This document shows, piece by piece, positions 1 to 8,880 of a stretch of 64,000 nt of DNA. Position 1 is the first letter of the stretch; each line of letters opens with the position of its first letter. A program made the translations under genes and the position numbers. Source of the stretch: Granulosicoccus sp963833195 (GTDB taxonomy: Bacteria; Pseudomonadota; Gammaproteobacteria; Granulosicoccales; Granulosicoccaceae); NCBI GenBank assembly GCA_963833195.1, contig CAWHXF010000027.1:3906001-3970000 (forward strand), read 5' to 3'. The notes beneath the pieces are model-generated. The model was given only the letters and a program-made list of their open reading frames with translations, was not told the DNA's origin and did no database searches.

Positions 1-34
1 CGAGGCTTCCGGGGGCAGCGTCACGGGGCGAGCG

Positions 35-892
35 ATGAGCAAGGCCGACAAGTCGAAGGGCGGCAAGGCGAAGGAGGAATCCACGACGAGGAAGCCGGGC
101 CGCGGCAAGTCGATATCGAACGCGCGCTACGAGCGCGCGCTCACCGCGCAGCAGGTGGAGCTCGTCAAGCTGCAGGAGTGGATCAAGCAGACCGGCGAGC
201 GCGTGGTCATCGTGTTCGAGGGCCGGGACGCCGCGGGCAAGGGCGGCACCATCAAGCGCATCACCGAGCCGCTGAACCCGCGCGGCTGCCGCGTCGTGGC
301 GCTGGCCGCGCCGACCGAGCGCGAGCGCACGCAGTGGTACTTCCAGCGCTACGTGGAGCACCTGCCGTGCGCCGGCGAGATCGTGATCTTCGACCGCTCC
401 TGGTACAACCGGGCGGGCGTCGAGCGCGTCATGGGCTTCTGCACCGACGAGGAGTACGCGGAGTTCGTGCGCAGTTGCCCCGAGTTCGAGCGCATGCTGG
501 TGCGCTCGGGCATCCGCGTGATCAAGTACTGGTTCTCGGTGAGCGACGAGGAGCAGGAGCGACGCTTCAGGAAGCGCCTCGACGACGAGACCACGCGCTG
601 GAAGCTCAGCCCCATGGATCTCGAGAGCCGTGCGCGCTGGGCCGACTATTCGCGTGCCAAGGACGAGATGTTCGCGCACACGGACATCCCCGAGGTGCCA
701 TGGTGGGTCGTGGCCTCGGACGTCAAGAAGCACGCGCGGCTGAACTGCATCGCGCACCTGCTCTCGCAGATTCCCTACGAGGACCTGACGCCCGAGCCCA
801 TCGAGCTCGGCGAACGGCCACCGGCCGAGAGCTACGAGCGCCCGCCGATGGACGTGCAGACGTTCGTGCCCGAGATCCAGGACGCGGTGTAG
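35..892 (+). CDS. ppk2: Polyphosphate kinase 2 (PPK2, class I-like)
   Basis: Predicted 285-residue cytoplasmic kinase that moves phosphate between polyphosphate and nucleoside diphosphates. The Walker A motif GRDAAGKGG lies at residues 63-71, and the Walker B stretch IVIFDRSWYNR at about 116-126, both diagnostic of the PPK2 fold. The downstream WKLSPMDLES segment and the arginine-rich lid before it (RRFRKR) fit single-domain class I PPK2s, whose usual length is 260-300 residues. The first 35 residues are a Lys/Ser-rich tail that is probably disordered. The ATG at 35 is the only sensible start before the fold; no strong ribosome site is visible. Substrate preference (ADP or GDP) cannot be read from sequence. 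It stands alone, convergent with the gene ending at 944. Confidence 0.93.
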   Translation: MSKADKSKGGKAKEESTTRKPGRGKSISNARYERALTAQQVELVKLQEWIKQTGERVVIVFEGRDAAGKGGTIKRITEPLNPRGCRVVALAAPTERERTQWYFQRYVEHLPCAGEIVIFDRSWYNRAGVERVMGFCTDEEYAEFVRSCPEFERMLVRSGIRVIKYWFSVSDEEQERRFRKRLDDETTRWKLSPMDLESRARWADYSRAKDEMFAHTDIPEVPWWVVASDVKKHARLNCIAHLLSQIPYEDLTPEPIELGERPPAESYERPPMDVQTFVPEIQDAV

Positions 893-943
893 CGCGGCGA
901 CCCGGACGCCGGCGCCGCGCGTCGGACGGCCACGCGACGCGTC

Positions 944-2116
944 CTACAGCGCGCTTGACCGGTACGTCGAACGCTCAAGCCATGCGGGGTCCGGCTCGGC
1001 GCCCCAGCCCGGCGCGCCCGTGACCGTCGCGCGCCCGGCATCGATGGTGTACGGAAACGCGGCGAACAGCCCGTCCTGCCACGGGTAGTAGTCCGGCCCC
1101 TCGATCGAGAATTCGAGGTAGGGCCCCGCGTTCGGGATCGCGCGCAGCAGGTGCATGGTGAACAGCGTGACCATCGAGAGGTTCGCCGCGTGCGGGGTGC
1201 ACGGCAGCCCGGCGGCGTGCGCCATCGCCGCGACGCGCAGCGTGCGCGCCAGGCCACCGAGGTAGCACACGTCCGGCTGCACCACGTCGACCGCGCGCAT
1301 GTCGATCATGCGCCGCCAGCCCGGCAGCTCGCAGTCCTGCTCGCCGCCCGCGACGTCGAGGGTCAGCGCGTCGGTGACCTCCTTCGTGCGCTCGTACTCC
1401 CAGTACGGGCAGGGCTCCTCGTAGTGCACGACGCCGTGCTGCTCCAGCAGGCGCCCGACCTCGATGGCGCGCGCGGGCGAGAACCCGGAGTTCGCGTCGA
1501 CGAGCAGCGTCGCGGAGTCCCCGAGCGCGCGGCGCACGGCCGGCACGATGGCCTCGGTACGTCCGGGCCACTCGTCGATGTCGTGCCCGCACTCGGCACC
1601 GATACGGAACTTGAACGCGTCGAAGCCGTGTTCGTCGCGCAGCCGGGCCAGGCGCGCGGCTTCCTCCTCGGGCCCGATGTCGCGCTTCATGGACGAGGCG
1701 TAGGCGCGCACCGTGCCCGGCGTGCCGCCGATCAGCTCGGTGACGCTCTTGCCCGCACGCTTGCCGGCGAGGTCCCACAGCGCGGTATCCACGCCGCCGA
1801 GCGCGCGCATCAGGAACGAGCCCGGGAACTTGTGCTCGCGCTCGGGCACGAGATCCACGATGGCATCGATGTCGGCGCCGTCCATGCCGAGGGCGTGCGG
1901 CGCGACGAGCCGGTGCAGCACATCGCCGGTGATGTCGGCGTGGTAGGGCGCGACCTGGCCCCAGCCCGTGCGGCCGTCGGCGGCCGTCGCGCGCACGAAG
2001 CAGACGAACGTCGTCGCGAAGGTCTCGAGGCGGACGAGCCGCGTGTGGGCCGGCGAGTCGGGCTGCGGCTCGCGCCGCGAGCCGGACCGAGGAGCGGGCG
2101 GCGAGTCGAGCTGCAT
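944..2116 (-). CDS. Enolase-superfamily (mandelate racemase/muconate lactonizing type) enzyme
   Basis: 390-residue member of the enolase superfamily, probably a sugar-acid dehydratase or racemase acting through proton abstraction next to a carboxylate with Mg2+. Visible ligands are D207 (LLVDAN), E233 (HYEEP) and E259 (AGGEQ); the base candidates are K169 in KFR and H309 in CTPHAAN, the mandelate-racemase arrangement. Length matches the family. The ATG at 2116 was chosen; another in-frame ATG at 2152 would add 12 low-complexity residues, and neither has a good ribosome site. The gene is divergent from the ABC importer that starts 120 bases away, so the two may share a control region. Substrate is not predictable, and amino-acid derivatives are as possible as sugar acids given the polyamine-type neighbours. 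Confidence 0.88.
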   Translation of the reverse strand: MQLDSPPAPRSGSRREPQPDSPAHTRLVRLETFATTFVCFVRATAADGRTGWGQVAPYHADITGDVLHRLVAPHALGMDGADIDAIVDLVPEREHKFPGSFLMRALGGVDTALWDLAGKRAGKSVTELIGGTPGTVRAYASSMKRDIGPEEEAARLARLRDEHGFDAFKFRIGAECGHDIDEWPGRTEAIVPAVRRALGDSATLLVDANSGFSPARAIEVGRLLEQHGVVHYEEPCPYWEYERTKEVTDALTLDVAGGEQDCELPGWRRMIDMRAVDVVQPDVCYLGGLARTLRVAAMAHAAGLPCTPHAANLSMVTLFTMHLLRAIPNAGPYLEFSIEGPDYYPWQDGLFAAFPYTIDAGRATVTGAPGWGAEPDPAWLERSTYRSSAL

Positions 2117-2236
2117 GGCGGCGGTGTCGGTGGCGGGGCTCCCGGGCAACATAGCGCGCGGCGTGCGGCAGGCGTTACAGTCGGGCCACGTCCGGCCACC
2201 CGTCGGGCGCTTCGCATTCGATCCAGGGAGAACGCC

Positions 2237-3325
2237 ATGTCGTTGAAGACGCCGATCCGGACCCTCGCCGCGAGCCTCGCCGCGGCCACCGCGCTCGGCG
2301 GCGGGGGACTCGCGAACGCCGAGACCCTGCGCCTGCTGACCTGGGGCTCCTACGCCCCGGAGGAGCTCGTCGAGAAGTTCGAGCAGGAGTACCCGGACAT
2401 CGACGTCGAGGTGACGTTCTCGAACAACGAGGAGATGATCGCGAAGCTGCGCGCCACCGGCGGCTCCGGCTTCGATCTGGCGCAGCCGAGCCACGATCGC
2501 ATCTACGCCGTGCAGCAGGAGTACGGCATCTACAAGCCGCTCGACCTGTCGAAGATCGACATGGATGCCCTGGAGCCTTCGCTCGTCGAGGGCGTGAAGG
2601 CCAACACGACGATCGACGGCGAGGTCTATGCGGTGCCGCACCAGTGGGGCACCTCGGGACTCATGGCCTACCAGTCCGAGGCGCCGGACCTGACGGGCTG
2701 GGACGATCTGTGCGACCCCAAGTACGCGGGGAAGACCTCCATGCGGCTGAAGCGCACCATCCTGCTCGGCACCGCGTTCGCGATGGGTGAGGATCCGTTC
2801 GCCGCGTACGGCGACCTCGACGAGTACCAGCGGATCCTCGACCGGGTCGCCGAGAAGCTGATCGAGTGCAAGGACAACATCAAGGCCTACTGGGAAGGCG
2901 GGGACGATCTGTCGGCGATGATGCTGTCCGACGAGATCGTGGGTGCGGAGACCTGGGATTCGACCGCCTACAAGCTCTACGAGGAGAACCCGGACATCGT
3001 GTTCGTGCCGCCCGAGACGGGCGCGCTCGCCTGGATCGACACGTTCGCGCTGCCCGCCAAGGGCAAGGCGGACGACGCGGCCTACAAGTGGATCGAATTC
3101 GTGCTGCGTCCGGAGAACGTGACGGCGATGTCGGCCAGCACCGGCGCCATCGCCTCGGTCAAGGGCGCGAAGGATCTGCTGCCCGAGGACAAGAAGGCCG
3201 CCGTCAACGCGGCCTTCACGGACGAGGACATCGCGAACCTGAAGTTCTTCGCGAACATCCCGCCGGGCGTGGAGGACATGGAGGGCAAGACGCTCGAGAA
3301 GATCAAGGCCGCGACGGGCGGCTGA
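2237..3325 (+). CDS. PotD-like periplasmic substrate-binding protein of a polyamine-type ABC importer
   Basis: 362-residue exported binding protein. A signal peptide with cleavage after LANA (about residue 28) precedes ETLRLLTWGSY, the start typical of the PotD/PotF family (extracellular solute-binding protein type 1/8). No lipobox is present, so it should be freely periplasmic. The start is the ATG at 2237 with AGGGAG at 2225-2230, six bases upstream. It is the first gene of a tight set: ATPase, two permeases and a flavin oxidase follow with gaps of about ten bases or overlaps. The ligand is inferred to be a polyamine or a related amine or amino-acid derivative; the binding-site Asp residues could not be assigned by eye. 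Confidence 0.9.
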   Translation: MSLKTPIRTLAASLAAATALGGGGLANAETLRLLTWGSYAPEELVEKFEQEYPDIDVEVTFSNNEEMIAKLRATGGSGFDLAQPSHDRIYAVQQEYGIYKPLDLSKIDMDALEPSLVEGVKANTTIDGEVYAVPHQWGTSGLMAYQSEAPDLTGWDDLCDPKYAGKTSMRLKRTILLGTAFAMGEDPFAAYGDLDEYQRILDRVAEKLIECKDNIKAYWEGGDDLSAMMLSDEIVGAETWDSTAYKLYEENPDIVFVPPETGALAWIDTFALPAKGKADDAAYKWIEFVLRPENVTAMSASTGAIASVKGAKDLLPEDKKAAVNAAFTDEDIANLKFFANIPPGVEDMEGKTLEKIKAATGG

Positions 3326-3335
3326 TCGTCCCCGC

Positions 3336-4436
3336 GTGAGCGCTGCGCGGGACGGCGCGCCCGACCTGGAATGCCGCGCGCTCGACAAGCGCTTCGGGTC
3401 GGTGCGTGCGGTGGACGACGTCTCGGTCGTGATCCCGAAGGGCTCGTTCTTCTCGATCCTGGGGCCGTCGGGGTGCGGCAAGACGACGCTGATGCGGATG
3501 ATTGCCGGGTTCGAATCCCCGGACGCGGGCGACATCCTGATCCGCGGATCCTCGGTGCTGACGCTGCCGCCGAACCGTCGCAACGTCAAGATGGTGTTCC
3601 AGCACCTGGCGCTGTTCCCGATGATGGACGTGTTCGGGAACATCGCCTACGGGTTGCGTTGCCAGGGCGTGCCGAAGTCCGAGATCCGGCGACGCGTCGC
3701 GGACGTGCTGGAGCGCGTCGCGCTGCCGGACGTGGCGGGACGCCGGATCGACCAGCTCTCCGGCGGCCAGAAGCAGCGCATCGCCATCGCGCGCTGCATG
3801 GTGCTGGAGCCCGACGTGCTGCTGCTCGACGAGCCGCTCGGCGCGCTCGACCTGAAGCTGCGCGAGGCGATGAAGATCGAGCTGAAGCTCCTGCAACACC
3901 AGTTCGACACCACGTTCGTCTACATCACGCACGACCAGTCCGAAGCGCTCGTGATGTCCGATCGCGTCGCGGTCATGAACGGCGGGCGCTTCGAGCAGGT
4001 GGACACGCCGCAGGCGCTCTACCACCGCCCGGCCAGCGCGTTCGTGGCGGGTTTCGTCGGCGACGCGAACCGCTGGGAGGGCAGGGTGATCGACGCGGAC
4101 GCGAACCGCGTGCGCTTCGACGGCGATGCCGGCACGGTGCTCACGGCGCGCGCACCCGAGGGCCAGCGGCTGTCGGCGGGCGATCGGGTGAGCGCGTTCG
4201 TGAGGCCCGAGTTCATCCGCGTCGGCGACGCGGGCGAGTCCGACAACACGCTGTCGGGTCGCATCGACAGCCTGCTGTTCAACGGCGCGAACAGCCGCCT
4301 GCTGGTGCGCGGCGACACGGGCTCGCTGATCGAGGCGGACGTGACGCTGACCGGCGGCACCGACGATCCGAAGCCCGGCGACGCGGTGCGCCTGGGCTTC
4401 GCCGCCGAGCAGACGCTGTGCTTCGCCGCACCGTGA
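3336..4436 (+). CDS. PotA-like ABC transporter ATP-binding subunit
   Basis: 366-residue cytoplasmic ATPase that powers the importer encoded around it. Walker A GPSGCGKTT is at residues 43-51, the signature LSGGQKQR follows near 139, Walker B VLLLDEP near 158, and a C-terminal TOBE-like domain occupies about 280-366, as in PotA and other CUT1/polyamine ATPases. The GTG at 3336 lies ten bases after the binding-protein stop and gives the usual N terminus (LECRALDKRFG). Gene order binding protein, ATPase, permease, permease is that of polyamine or putrescine systems. Confidence 0.93.
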   Translation: MSAARDGAPDLECRALDKRFGSVRAVDDVSVVIPKGSFFSILGPSGCGKTTLMRMIAGFESPDAGDILIRGSSVLTLPPNRRNVKMVFQHLALFPMMDVFGNIAYGLRCQGVPKSEIRRRVADVLERVALPDVAGRRIDQLSGGQKQRIAIARCMVLEPDVLLLDEPLGALDLKLREAMKIELKLLQHQFDTTFVYITHDQSEALVMSDRVAVMNGGRFEQVDTPQALYHRPASAFVAGFVGDANRWEGRVIDADANRVRFDGDAGTVLTARAPEGQRLSAGDRVSAFVRPEFIRVGDAGESDNTLSGRIDSLLFNGANSRLLVRGDTGSLIEADVTLTGGTDDPKPGDAVRLGFAAEQTLCFAAP

Positions 4437-4446
4437 GGCGACGAGC

Positions 4447-5313
4447 GTGACGAAGGACGCGAAGCGCCTCGCGCTGCTGCTGCTGTTCACGCCGTTCGCG
4501 CTGTGGATCGGGTTGCTGATCCTCTTGCCGCACCTCGGCATGCTGATGCTCTCGCTGCGCGAGAAGGTGGCGCCGCGCGTCTACGAGACGGGCCTGCAGA
4601 ACTACGTCGACTTCGCGAGCGAGCCGATCTACTGGAACACGCTGCTGCGCACCGGGTCCATGTCGCTGCTGGTCACGGCGCTGGCGCTGCTGATCGGCTT
4701 CCCGATCGCGTACTACATCGCGAAGGTCGCGGGCGGGCGCACGCGCGGCGCGCTGTTCCTGCTGTGCCTGATCCCGCTGTGGGTCAGCGACCTGATCCGC
4801 GCCTACGGCTGGATCCTGCTGCTGCGCGAGAGCGGCGTGGTGTCCACGGCGCTGCAGCGCATCGGTCTGCTCGACGGCCCGGTCGAGTTTCTCTACAACG
4901 ACGCCACGGTGATCGTCGGGCTGGTCTACACCGTGGTGCTGTTCATGATCGTGCCGCTGGTGTCGACGCTCGACGGCATGGACGATCAGATGATCGAGGC
5001 CGGGTACAACCTCGGTGGCAACGGCGCGACCGTTTTTCGTCGCATCATCCTGCCGTACGCCATGCCGGGCGTGGTCGCGGGCTGCATCGTGACGTTCATG
5101 CTGACCGCGGGCAGCTACCTGACGCCCATCCTGCTCGGCGGCAAGAATTCCAGCTGGTTCACCGAGCAGATCTACGACCAGTTCATCACGCGCTACAACT
5201 GGGAGTCGGGCGCGACCTTCGGCTTCGTGCTGCTCGGGTTCACGTCCCTCGTCGTGTGGCTCGGATTGAAGCTTTCCGGGCAGACGCTCGCCAGCACCGT
5301 GGCGAAGAGCTGA
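4447..5313 (+). CDS. PotB-like ABC permease
   Basis: 288-residue inner-membrane permease with about six transmembrane segments, the first at residues 7-30. The EAA loop reads EAGYNLGGNGATVFRRI near residues 180-197, the contact site for the ATPase. The GTG start at 4447 is ten bases after the ATPase stop. It pairs with the next gene as the heterodimeric channel of the PotDABC-like importer. Confidence 0.9.
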   Translation: MTKDAKRLALLLLFTPFALWIGLLILLPHLGMLMLSLREKVAPRVYETGLQNYVDFASEPIYWNTLLRTGSMSLLVTALALLIGFPIAYYIAKVAGGRTRGALFLLCLIPLWVSDLIRAYGWILLLRESGVVSTALQRIGLLDGPVEFLYNDATVIVGLVYTVVLFMIVPLVSTLDGMDDQMIEAGYNLGGNGATVFRRIILPYAMPGVVAGCIVTFMLTAGSYLTPILLGGKNSSWFTEQIYDQFITRYNWESGATFGFVLLGFTSLVVWLGLKLSGQTLASTVAKS

Positions 5314-6182
5314 TGGCCACGTCGCGCCCCGCCGGCCATCGCCCCGTGCTCGGCGTGGGCTACGCGCTCTACGTCGGCGCGTTCTTCGTGTTCCTGGCGG
5401 CGCCCCTCGTCGCCGCCGGCGCGTTCGCGTTCAACGACTCGCAGTTCCCGACGCTGCCGTGGCGGGGCTTCACGCTCGGCTGGTTCTTCGGCGATTCGAA
5501 CCCGATGGTGGGCATGTTCCACGACCGGCGGCTGCTGCGCGGGCTGCACTACTCGTTCGTGATAGCGACCATCGTGGCCCTGCTGTCGGTGGTGGTCGGC
5601 ACCACGAACGCCTTCCTGTTCGTGCGCCACGACTTCCGCTTCAAGAACGCGCTCTACATCCTGATGGTGCTGCCGCTCGTCATCCCGGGCGTCATCCTCG
5701 GCATCTCGATCCTGGTGCTGGCGAGCGACGTGGCGAACGGGCTGGACGATGCGCTCGGTCTGGAGCTGGAGTTCCTGCGTCCCGGGCTCCCCCTCGTCGT
5801 GCTCGGCCAGTTCTCGTTCATCACCACCATCACCTCGCTCGTCATCACCGCTCGCCTGAGGAAGTTCGACGTCGCGCTCGAGGAGGCCGCGCACAACCTC
5901 GGTGCGAGCCGGGCGCGGGTGCTGCGCACCGTCACGCTGCCCTACCTGCGGCCGGCGCTGATCGCGGCCGGCATCGTCGCCTTCCTCGTCTCGTTCGAGA
6001 ACTTCAACACGACCCTGTTCCTCGTCGGCTCCGAGGCGCCGCTCACGATCACGATGTACGACCGCATGGCCAAGGTCGGCTCGACGCCTGCGCTGAACGC
6101 GGTCTCGTTCGTGCTGATGGTCGGCTCCGGACTGCTCGCGCTGCTCTCGGTGCTGGTGCAGCGCGGGCCGAAGGCGGGTTGA
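5313..6182 (+). CDS. PotC-like ABC permease
   Basis: 289-residue second permease of the importer, with six predicted membrane helices and an EAA loop EEAAHNLGASRARVLR near residues 192-207. The ATG at 5313 overlaps the stop of the preceding permease (TGATG), which implies translational coupling. It begins MATSRPAGHRP and the first helix follows at about residue 15. The next gene starts within ten bases, so the importer and the oxidase are probably one transcript. Confidence 0.9.
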   Translation: MATSRPAGHRPVLGVGYALYVGAFFVFLAAPLVAAGAFAFNDSQFPTLPWRGFTLGWFFGDSNPMVGMFHDRRLLRGLHYSFVIATIVALLSVVVGTTNAFLFVRHDFRFKNALYILMVLPLVIPGVILGISILVLASDVANGLDDALGLELEFLRPGLPLVVLGQFSFITTITSLVITARLRKFDVALEEAAHNLGASRARVLRTVTLPYLRPALIAAGIVAFLVSFENFNTTLFLVGSEAPLTITMYDRMAKVGSTPALNAVSFVLMVGSGLLALLSVLVQRGPKAG

Positions 6183-6190
6183 GCGCCGCC

Positions 6191-7495
6191 GTGGACGGCT
6201 TCGCGGATGGCTGGCGCGACGTGCCGTACTGGTGGGAGCGCTCGCCCCCGGAAGCGCCTTCGGGCGCCGAGCCGCCGGCGACGGCGGACGTCGTCGTCGT
6301 CGGCTCGGGCTACACCGGGCTGCACGCCGCCATCGCCACGGCCCGCGCGGGACACTCGACGGTCGTGCTCGACGCGGGCGCGCTGGGGGCGGGATGCAGC
6401 ACGCGCAACGGCGGGCAGATATCGACCTCGGTGAAGCCGTCGTTCGCGACGCTCGCGCGGCGGCACGGGCCGAGCGTCGCGGCGACGGTGGTGCGCCGCG
6501 GCGTCGAATCGCTCCGCCACGTCGCGGACTTCGTGAGCAGCGAAGGGATCGATTGCGACCACGCCGTCGTCGGGCGCTACCACGCGGCGCACACCGAGCG
6601 CGCGTGGCGCCGGCTCGTCGCCTCCGCCGCGCGTCCGGGTGCCGTGCACGACGAGGACGTGCACATCGTCGCGCGCGAGGATCAGCGCGCCGAGCTCGGC
6701 ACCGACGCCTATCGCGGCGGGGCGGTGTACCCGCACCACGCGAGCCTGGACCCCGGGCGCTATCACGCGGGCTGCGTGGCGGTGGCCAGGCGTGCGGGTG
6801 CCGCGCTCGTGGATCGCTGCGCGGCCGTGCGGCTGGCGCCATCGGGCGCGGGCGTGCGGGTGCACACCGAGCGCGGCACCATCGAGGCGCGGCGCGTCGT
6901 GATCGCCACGAACGGCTACACCGGCGCGCTGACGCCGTGGCTCGCCCGGCGCGTGGTACCGATCGGCTCGTACGTCATCGCGACCGAGCCGGTCCCGCCG
7001 GATCTCATGGACCGGGTGATGCCGACCATGCGCATCCTGTCCGACACGCGCCGGCTCGTGTACTACTACCGGCCGTCGCCGGACCGCACGCGCATCCTGT
7101 TCGGCGGGCGCGTGTCGCTGGCCGAGACCGATCACCGCATCAGCGGCGCGCGGCTGCTCGCCGAGCTGCACCGCCTGTTCCCGGAGCTTCGGGACGTGCG
7201 GGTGTCGCATTCGTGGTCTGGCACGGTGGCCTACACCTTCGACACGCTGGCCCACGTCGGGCGGCGCGAGGGGGTGTACCACGCGATGGGCTACTGCGGC
7301 TCCGGCGTCGGCATGGCGGGGTACTGCGGGCGGGAGATCGGGCGGGCGGTGGCGGCGGAGCTCGACGGGCGGGCCGACATTGCGCCGCTCGCCGGGGAGC
7401 CGGCGTTTCCGACCCGGCCGCTGTACCGCGGACGGCCCTGGTTTCTCGCGCCGTCGGTGCTGCTCTATCGAGGGCTCGACCGGCTCGGACTCTGA
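6191..7495 (+). CDS. FAD-dependent amine oxidase (PuuB/OrdL-like, DAO family)
   Basis: 434-residue flavoprotein of the glycine/D-amino-acid oxidase family. A dinucleotide-binding motif VVVGSGYTGLHAA sits near residues 36-48 and STRNGGQIS follows at about 70, as in gamma-glutamylputrescine oxidase and similar enzymes; the C-terminal GYCGSGVGMAGYCG near 370 contacts the flavin. GTG at 6191 was taken as start; a TTG at 6179 overlapping the permease stop is an alternative. Its position directly after a polyamine-type importer suggests that it oxidises the imported amine or a glutamylated form. A strong hairpin follows the stop at 7502-7529. Confidence 0.88.
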   Translation: MDGFADGWRDVPYWWERSPPEAPSGAEPPATADVVVVGSGYTGLHAAIATARAGHSTVVLDAGALGAGCSTRNGGQISTSVKPSFATLARRHGPSVAATVVRRGVESLRHVADFVSSEGIDCDHAVVGRYHAAHTERAWRRLVASAARPGAVHDEDVHIVAREDQRAELGTDAYRGGAVYPHHASLDPGRYHAGCVAVARRAGAALVDRCAAVRLAPSGAGVRVHTERGTIEARRVVIATNGYTGALTPWLARRVVPIGSYVIATEPVPPDLMDRVMPTMRILSDTRRLVYYYRPSPDRTRILFGGRVSLAETDHRISGARLLAELHRLFPELRDVRVSHSWSGTVAYTFDTLAHVGRREGVYHAMGYCGSGVGMAGYCGREIGRAVAAELDGRADIAPLAGEPAFPTRPLYRGRPWFLAPSVLLYRGLDRLGL

Positions 7496-7501
7496 TCGCG
7501 A

Positions 7502-7529
7502 GCGCATCCTGCCGGGGGGCAGGACGCGT
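7502..7529 (+). terminator. Hairpin after the importer-oxidase operon
   Basis: A seven-pair perfect stem (TCCTGCC at 7507-7513 with GGCAGGA at 7518-7524, loop GGGG) is extended by four more pairs outside one mismatch. It starts seven bases after the oxidase stop. There is no U-run, so it may stabilise the transcript end or mark Rho-dependent termination rather than act as an intrinsic terminator. Confidence 0.4.
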
Positions 7530-7544
7530 TCATGATCCGTTCAT
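7527..7544 (+). promoter_or_regulatory. Candidate OmpR/PhoB-type operator: 7-4-7 direct repeat
   Basis: CGTTCAT occurs at 7527-7533 and again at 7538-7544 with a 4-base spacer, an exact 11-base period. A weaker copy (CGTCTCA) begins at 7548 and CGTCATG lies at 7561-7567. Winged-helix regulators of the OmpR/PhoB family bind such head-to-tail half sites. The site precedes the DUF1611-like gene, histidine kinase and OmpR-type regulator (7686-11423), so autoregulation is a natural guess. No convincing -35/-10 pair was found nearby. Confidence 0.4.
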
Positions 7545-7685
7545 GGGCGTCTCAGCGAACCGTCATGCCCGGGCCGCCCGGCGTTAACGCACCCGGCAGC
7601 CGTCCGTCAGCTCCGATGGCCAACATGTGTCTCGTGGCCTGAACCGCCGCTTCCCCTTCAGCGATTCGACGGACATCCTGCACCC

Positions 7686-8867
7686 ATGCACGCACACCTC
7701 CACGCCCCTGTCGCCTCCTTCTTCCACGGCACGGCCGGCACACCTCCCACGCTCGGCACGCTGCTGCCGTTCCATCGCCCGCGCAAGGCCGGAGCCGGCG
7801 TGCCGCACGGCACGCGCTGGTCCTGGGTCACGCGCTGCGTCGATCGTGGCGACGTCGCGGGGGGCGATCGCGACTTCTACCTCGTGCACCCCGGAGACCT
7901 GTTCGTGGCCGAGGTCGTCTCGCTCGGCGAGCATCGCGAGCTGCAGAGTGCCGAGCGCGGCCGCGTCGCGCTCGCACCCGGTCAGCGCATCGTCGTGGTG
8001 AGCGGCAACCAGTACGCCACCGACGGCTTCGAAGGCCTGGCGGGCGTGGACGACGACGGCTGCGACCTGCTGTCGGGCAGCGGCATCGCGGGCAACATGC
8101 GCTTCGCGGGCACCGGCTGCGACGAGCCCACGCGGCTGCGTCCGGTGTCGCGGCTGCTGGACGCCGACGGCCGCGGCATCAATATCTCGCAGTATGCGCT
8201 GCCGGCCCATGCCGTGCCCGACGACACCTTGGTGATCGGCGTGTTCGGCGCGACCCCCGGACCCGACGCCGCCGGCGTGGCCGCGGCCCTGGCACGCGGC
8301 CTGACCCGTGCGGGATACGATGTGGCGGTGGTGCGCGCGAACGGCAACAGCGAGATGCACGAGCACGAGGAGGCCGACGATGGCTGGCTCGTCTCCAGCG
8401 ACTTCACGGACGCGGGCATGGCATCCACCTACATGGAGCCCAGGCAACGCGTGGAACGCGCCTTCCGCACCCTCGTGGGGGCGGCCGCCGAGGATGGCGC
8501 CCAGGTGGTGATCGTGGAGTTCGGCCACGGCCTGCTGCACCGCGAGACGACCGTGCTGCTCGACCGCACCGATGTCGGTGCGCGTCTGGACGGTGCCCTG
8601 TTCGCGGCCGGCGACGCGGTGGGTGCGGTGGCGGGCGTGCGCCTGCTGCGCGAGCACCGGCTGCTGCCGCTCGCCGTCTCCGGGCCGGTGGCCGATTCAC
8701 CGCTCGCCGCCGTGGAGGCGGAACGCCAGCTTGTCGTGCCGGTGTGCTCGAGCGTGGAGCTCGCCGACGGCGGGATCGCGCGCGAGATCATCGCATCCGC
8801 GATGCGCGGCGAGGAGCCGGCGGTTCGCGCGGCGACGCGCAACGACGACGCCACGATCGCCGCATGA
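7686..8867 (+). CDS. DUF1611-like protein with degenerate P-loop
   Basis: 393-residue cytoplasmic protein. Its C-terminal part (from about residue 180) has the beta-alpha pattern of a P-loop domain, VIGVFGATPGPDAAG, followed by SDFTDAGMASTYMEP and VVIVEFGHGLLH, which recall the DUF1611 family as I remember it. The expected GK[ST] of the Walker A motif is missing here, so nucleotide binding is doubtful. The N-terminal 170 residues look like a separate mostly-beta domain. The ATG at 7686 has no clear ribosome site. It lies 13 bases upstream of the histidine kinase and is probably co-transcribed; a role in the signalling pathway is inference only. Confidence 0.6.
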   Translation: MHAHLHAPVASFFHGTAGTPPTLGTLLPFHRPRKAGAGVPHGTRWSWVTRCVDRGDVAGGDRDFYLVHPGDLFVAEVVSLGEHRELQSAERGRVALAPGQRIVVVSGNQYATDGFEGLAGVDDDGCDLLSGSGIAGNMRFAGTGCDEPTRLRPVSRLLDADGRGINISQYALPAHAVPDDTLVIGVFGATPGPDAAGVAAALARGLTRAGYDVAVVRANGNSEMHEHEEADDGWLVSSDFTDAGMASTYMEPRQRVERAFRTLVGAAAEDGAQVVIVEFGHGLLHRETTVLLDRTDVGARLDGALFAAGDAVGAVAGVRLLREHRLLPLAVSGPVADSPLAAVEAERQLVVPVCSSVELADGGIAREIIASAMRGEEPAVRAATRNDDATIAA

Positions 8868-8880
8868 CGGATCACCGCGC

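Noticed and set aside
944..3643. Very long minus-strand open frame (about 900 codons) covering the enolase gene and the ABC binding protein
   Set aside because: Only the part from 2116 down to 944 has family motifs; the rest is antisense to the binding-protein gene and reads as compositional Arg/Leu/Val sequence, a common effect of high GC.
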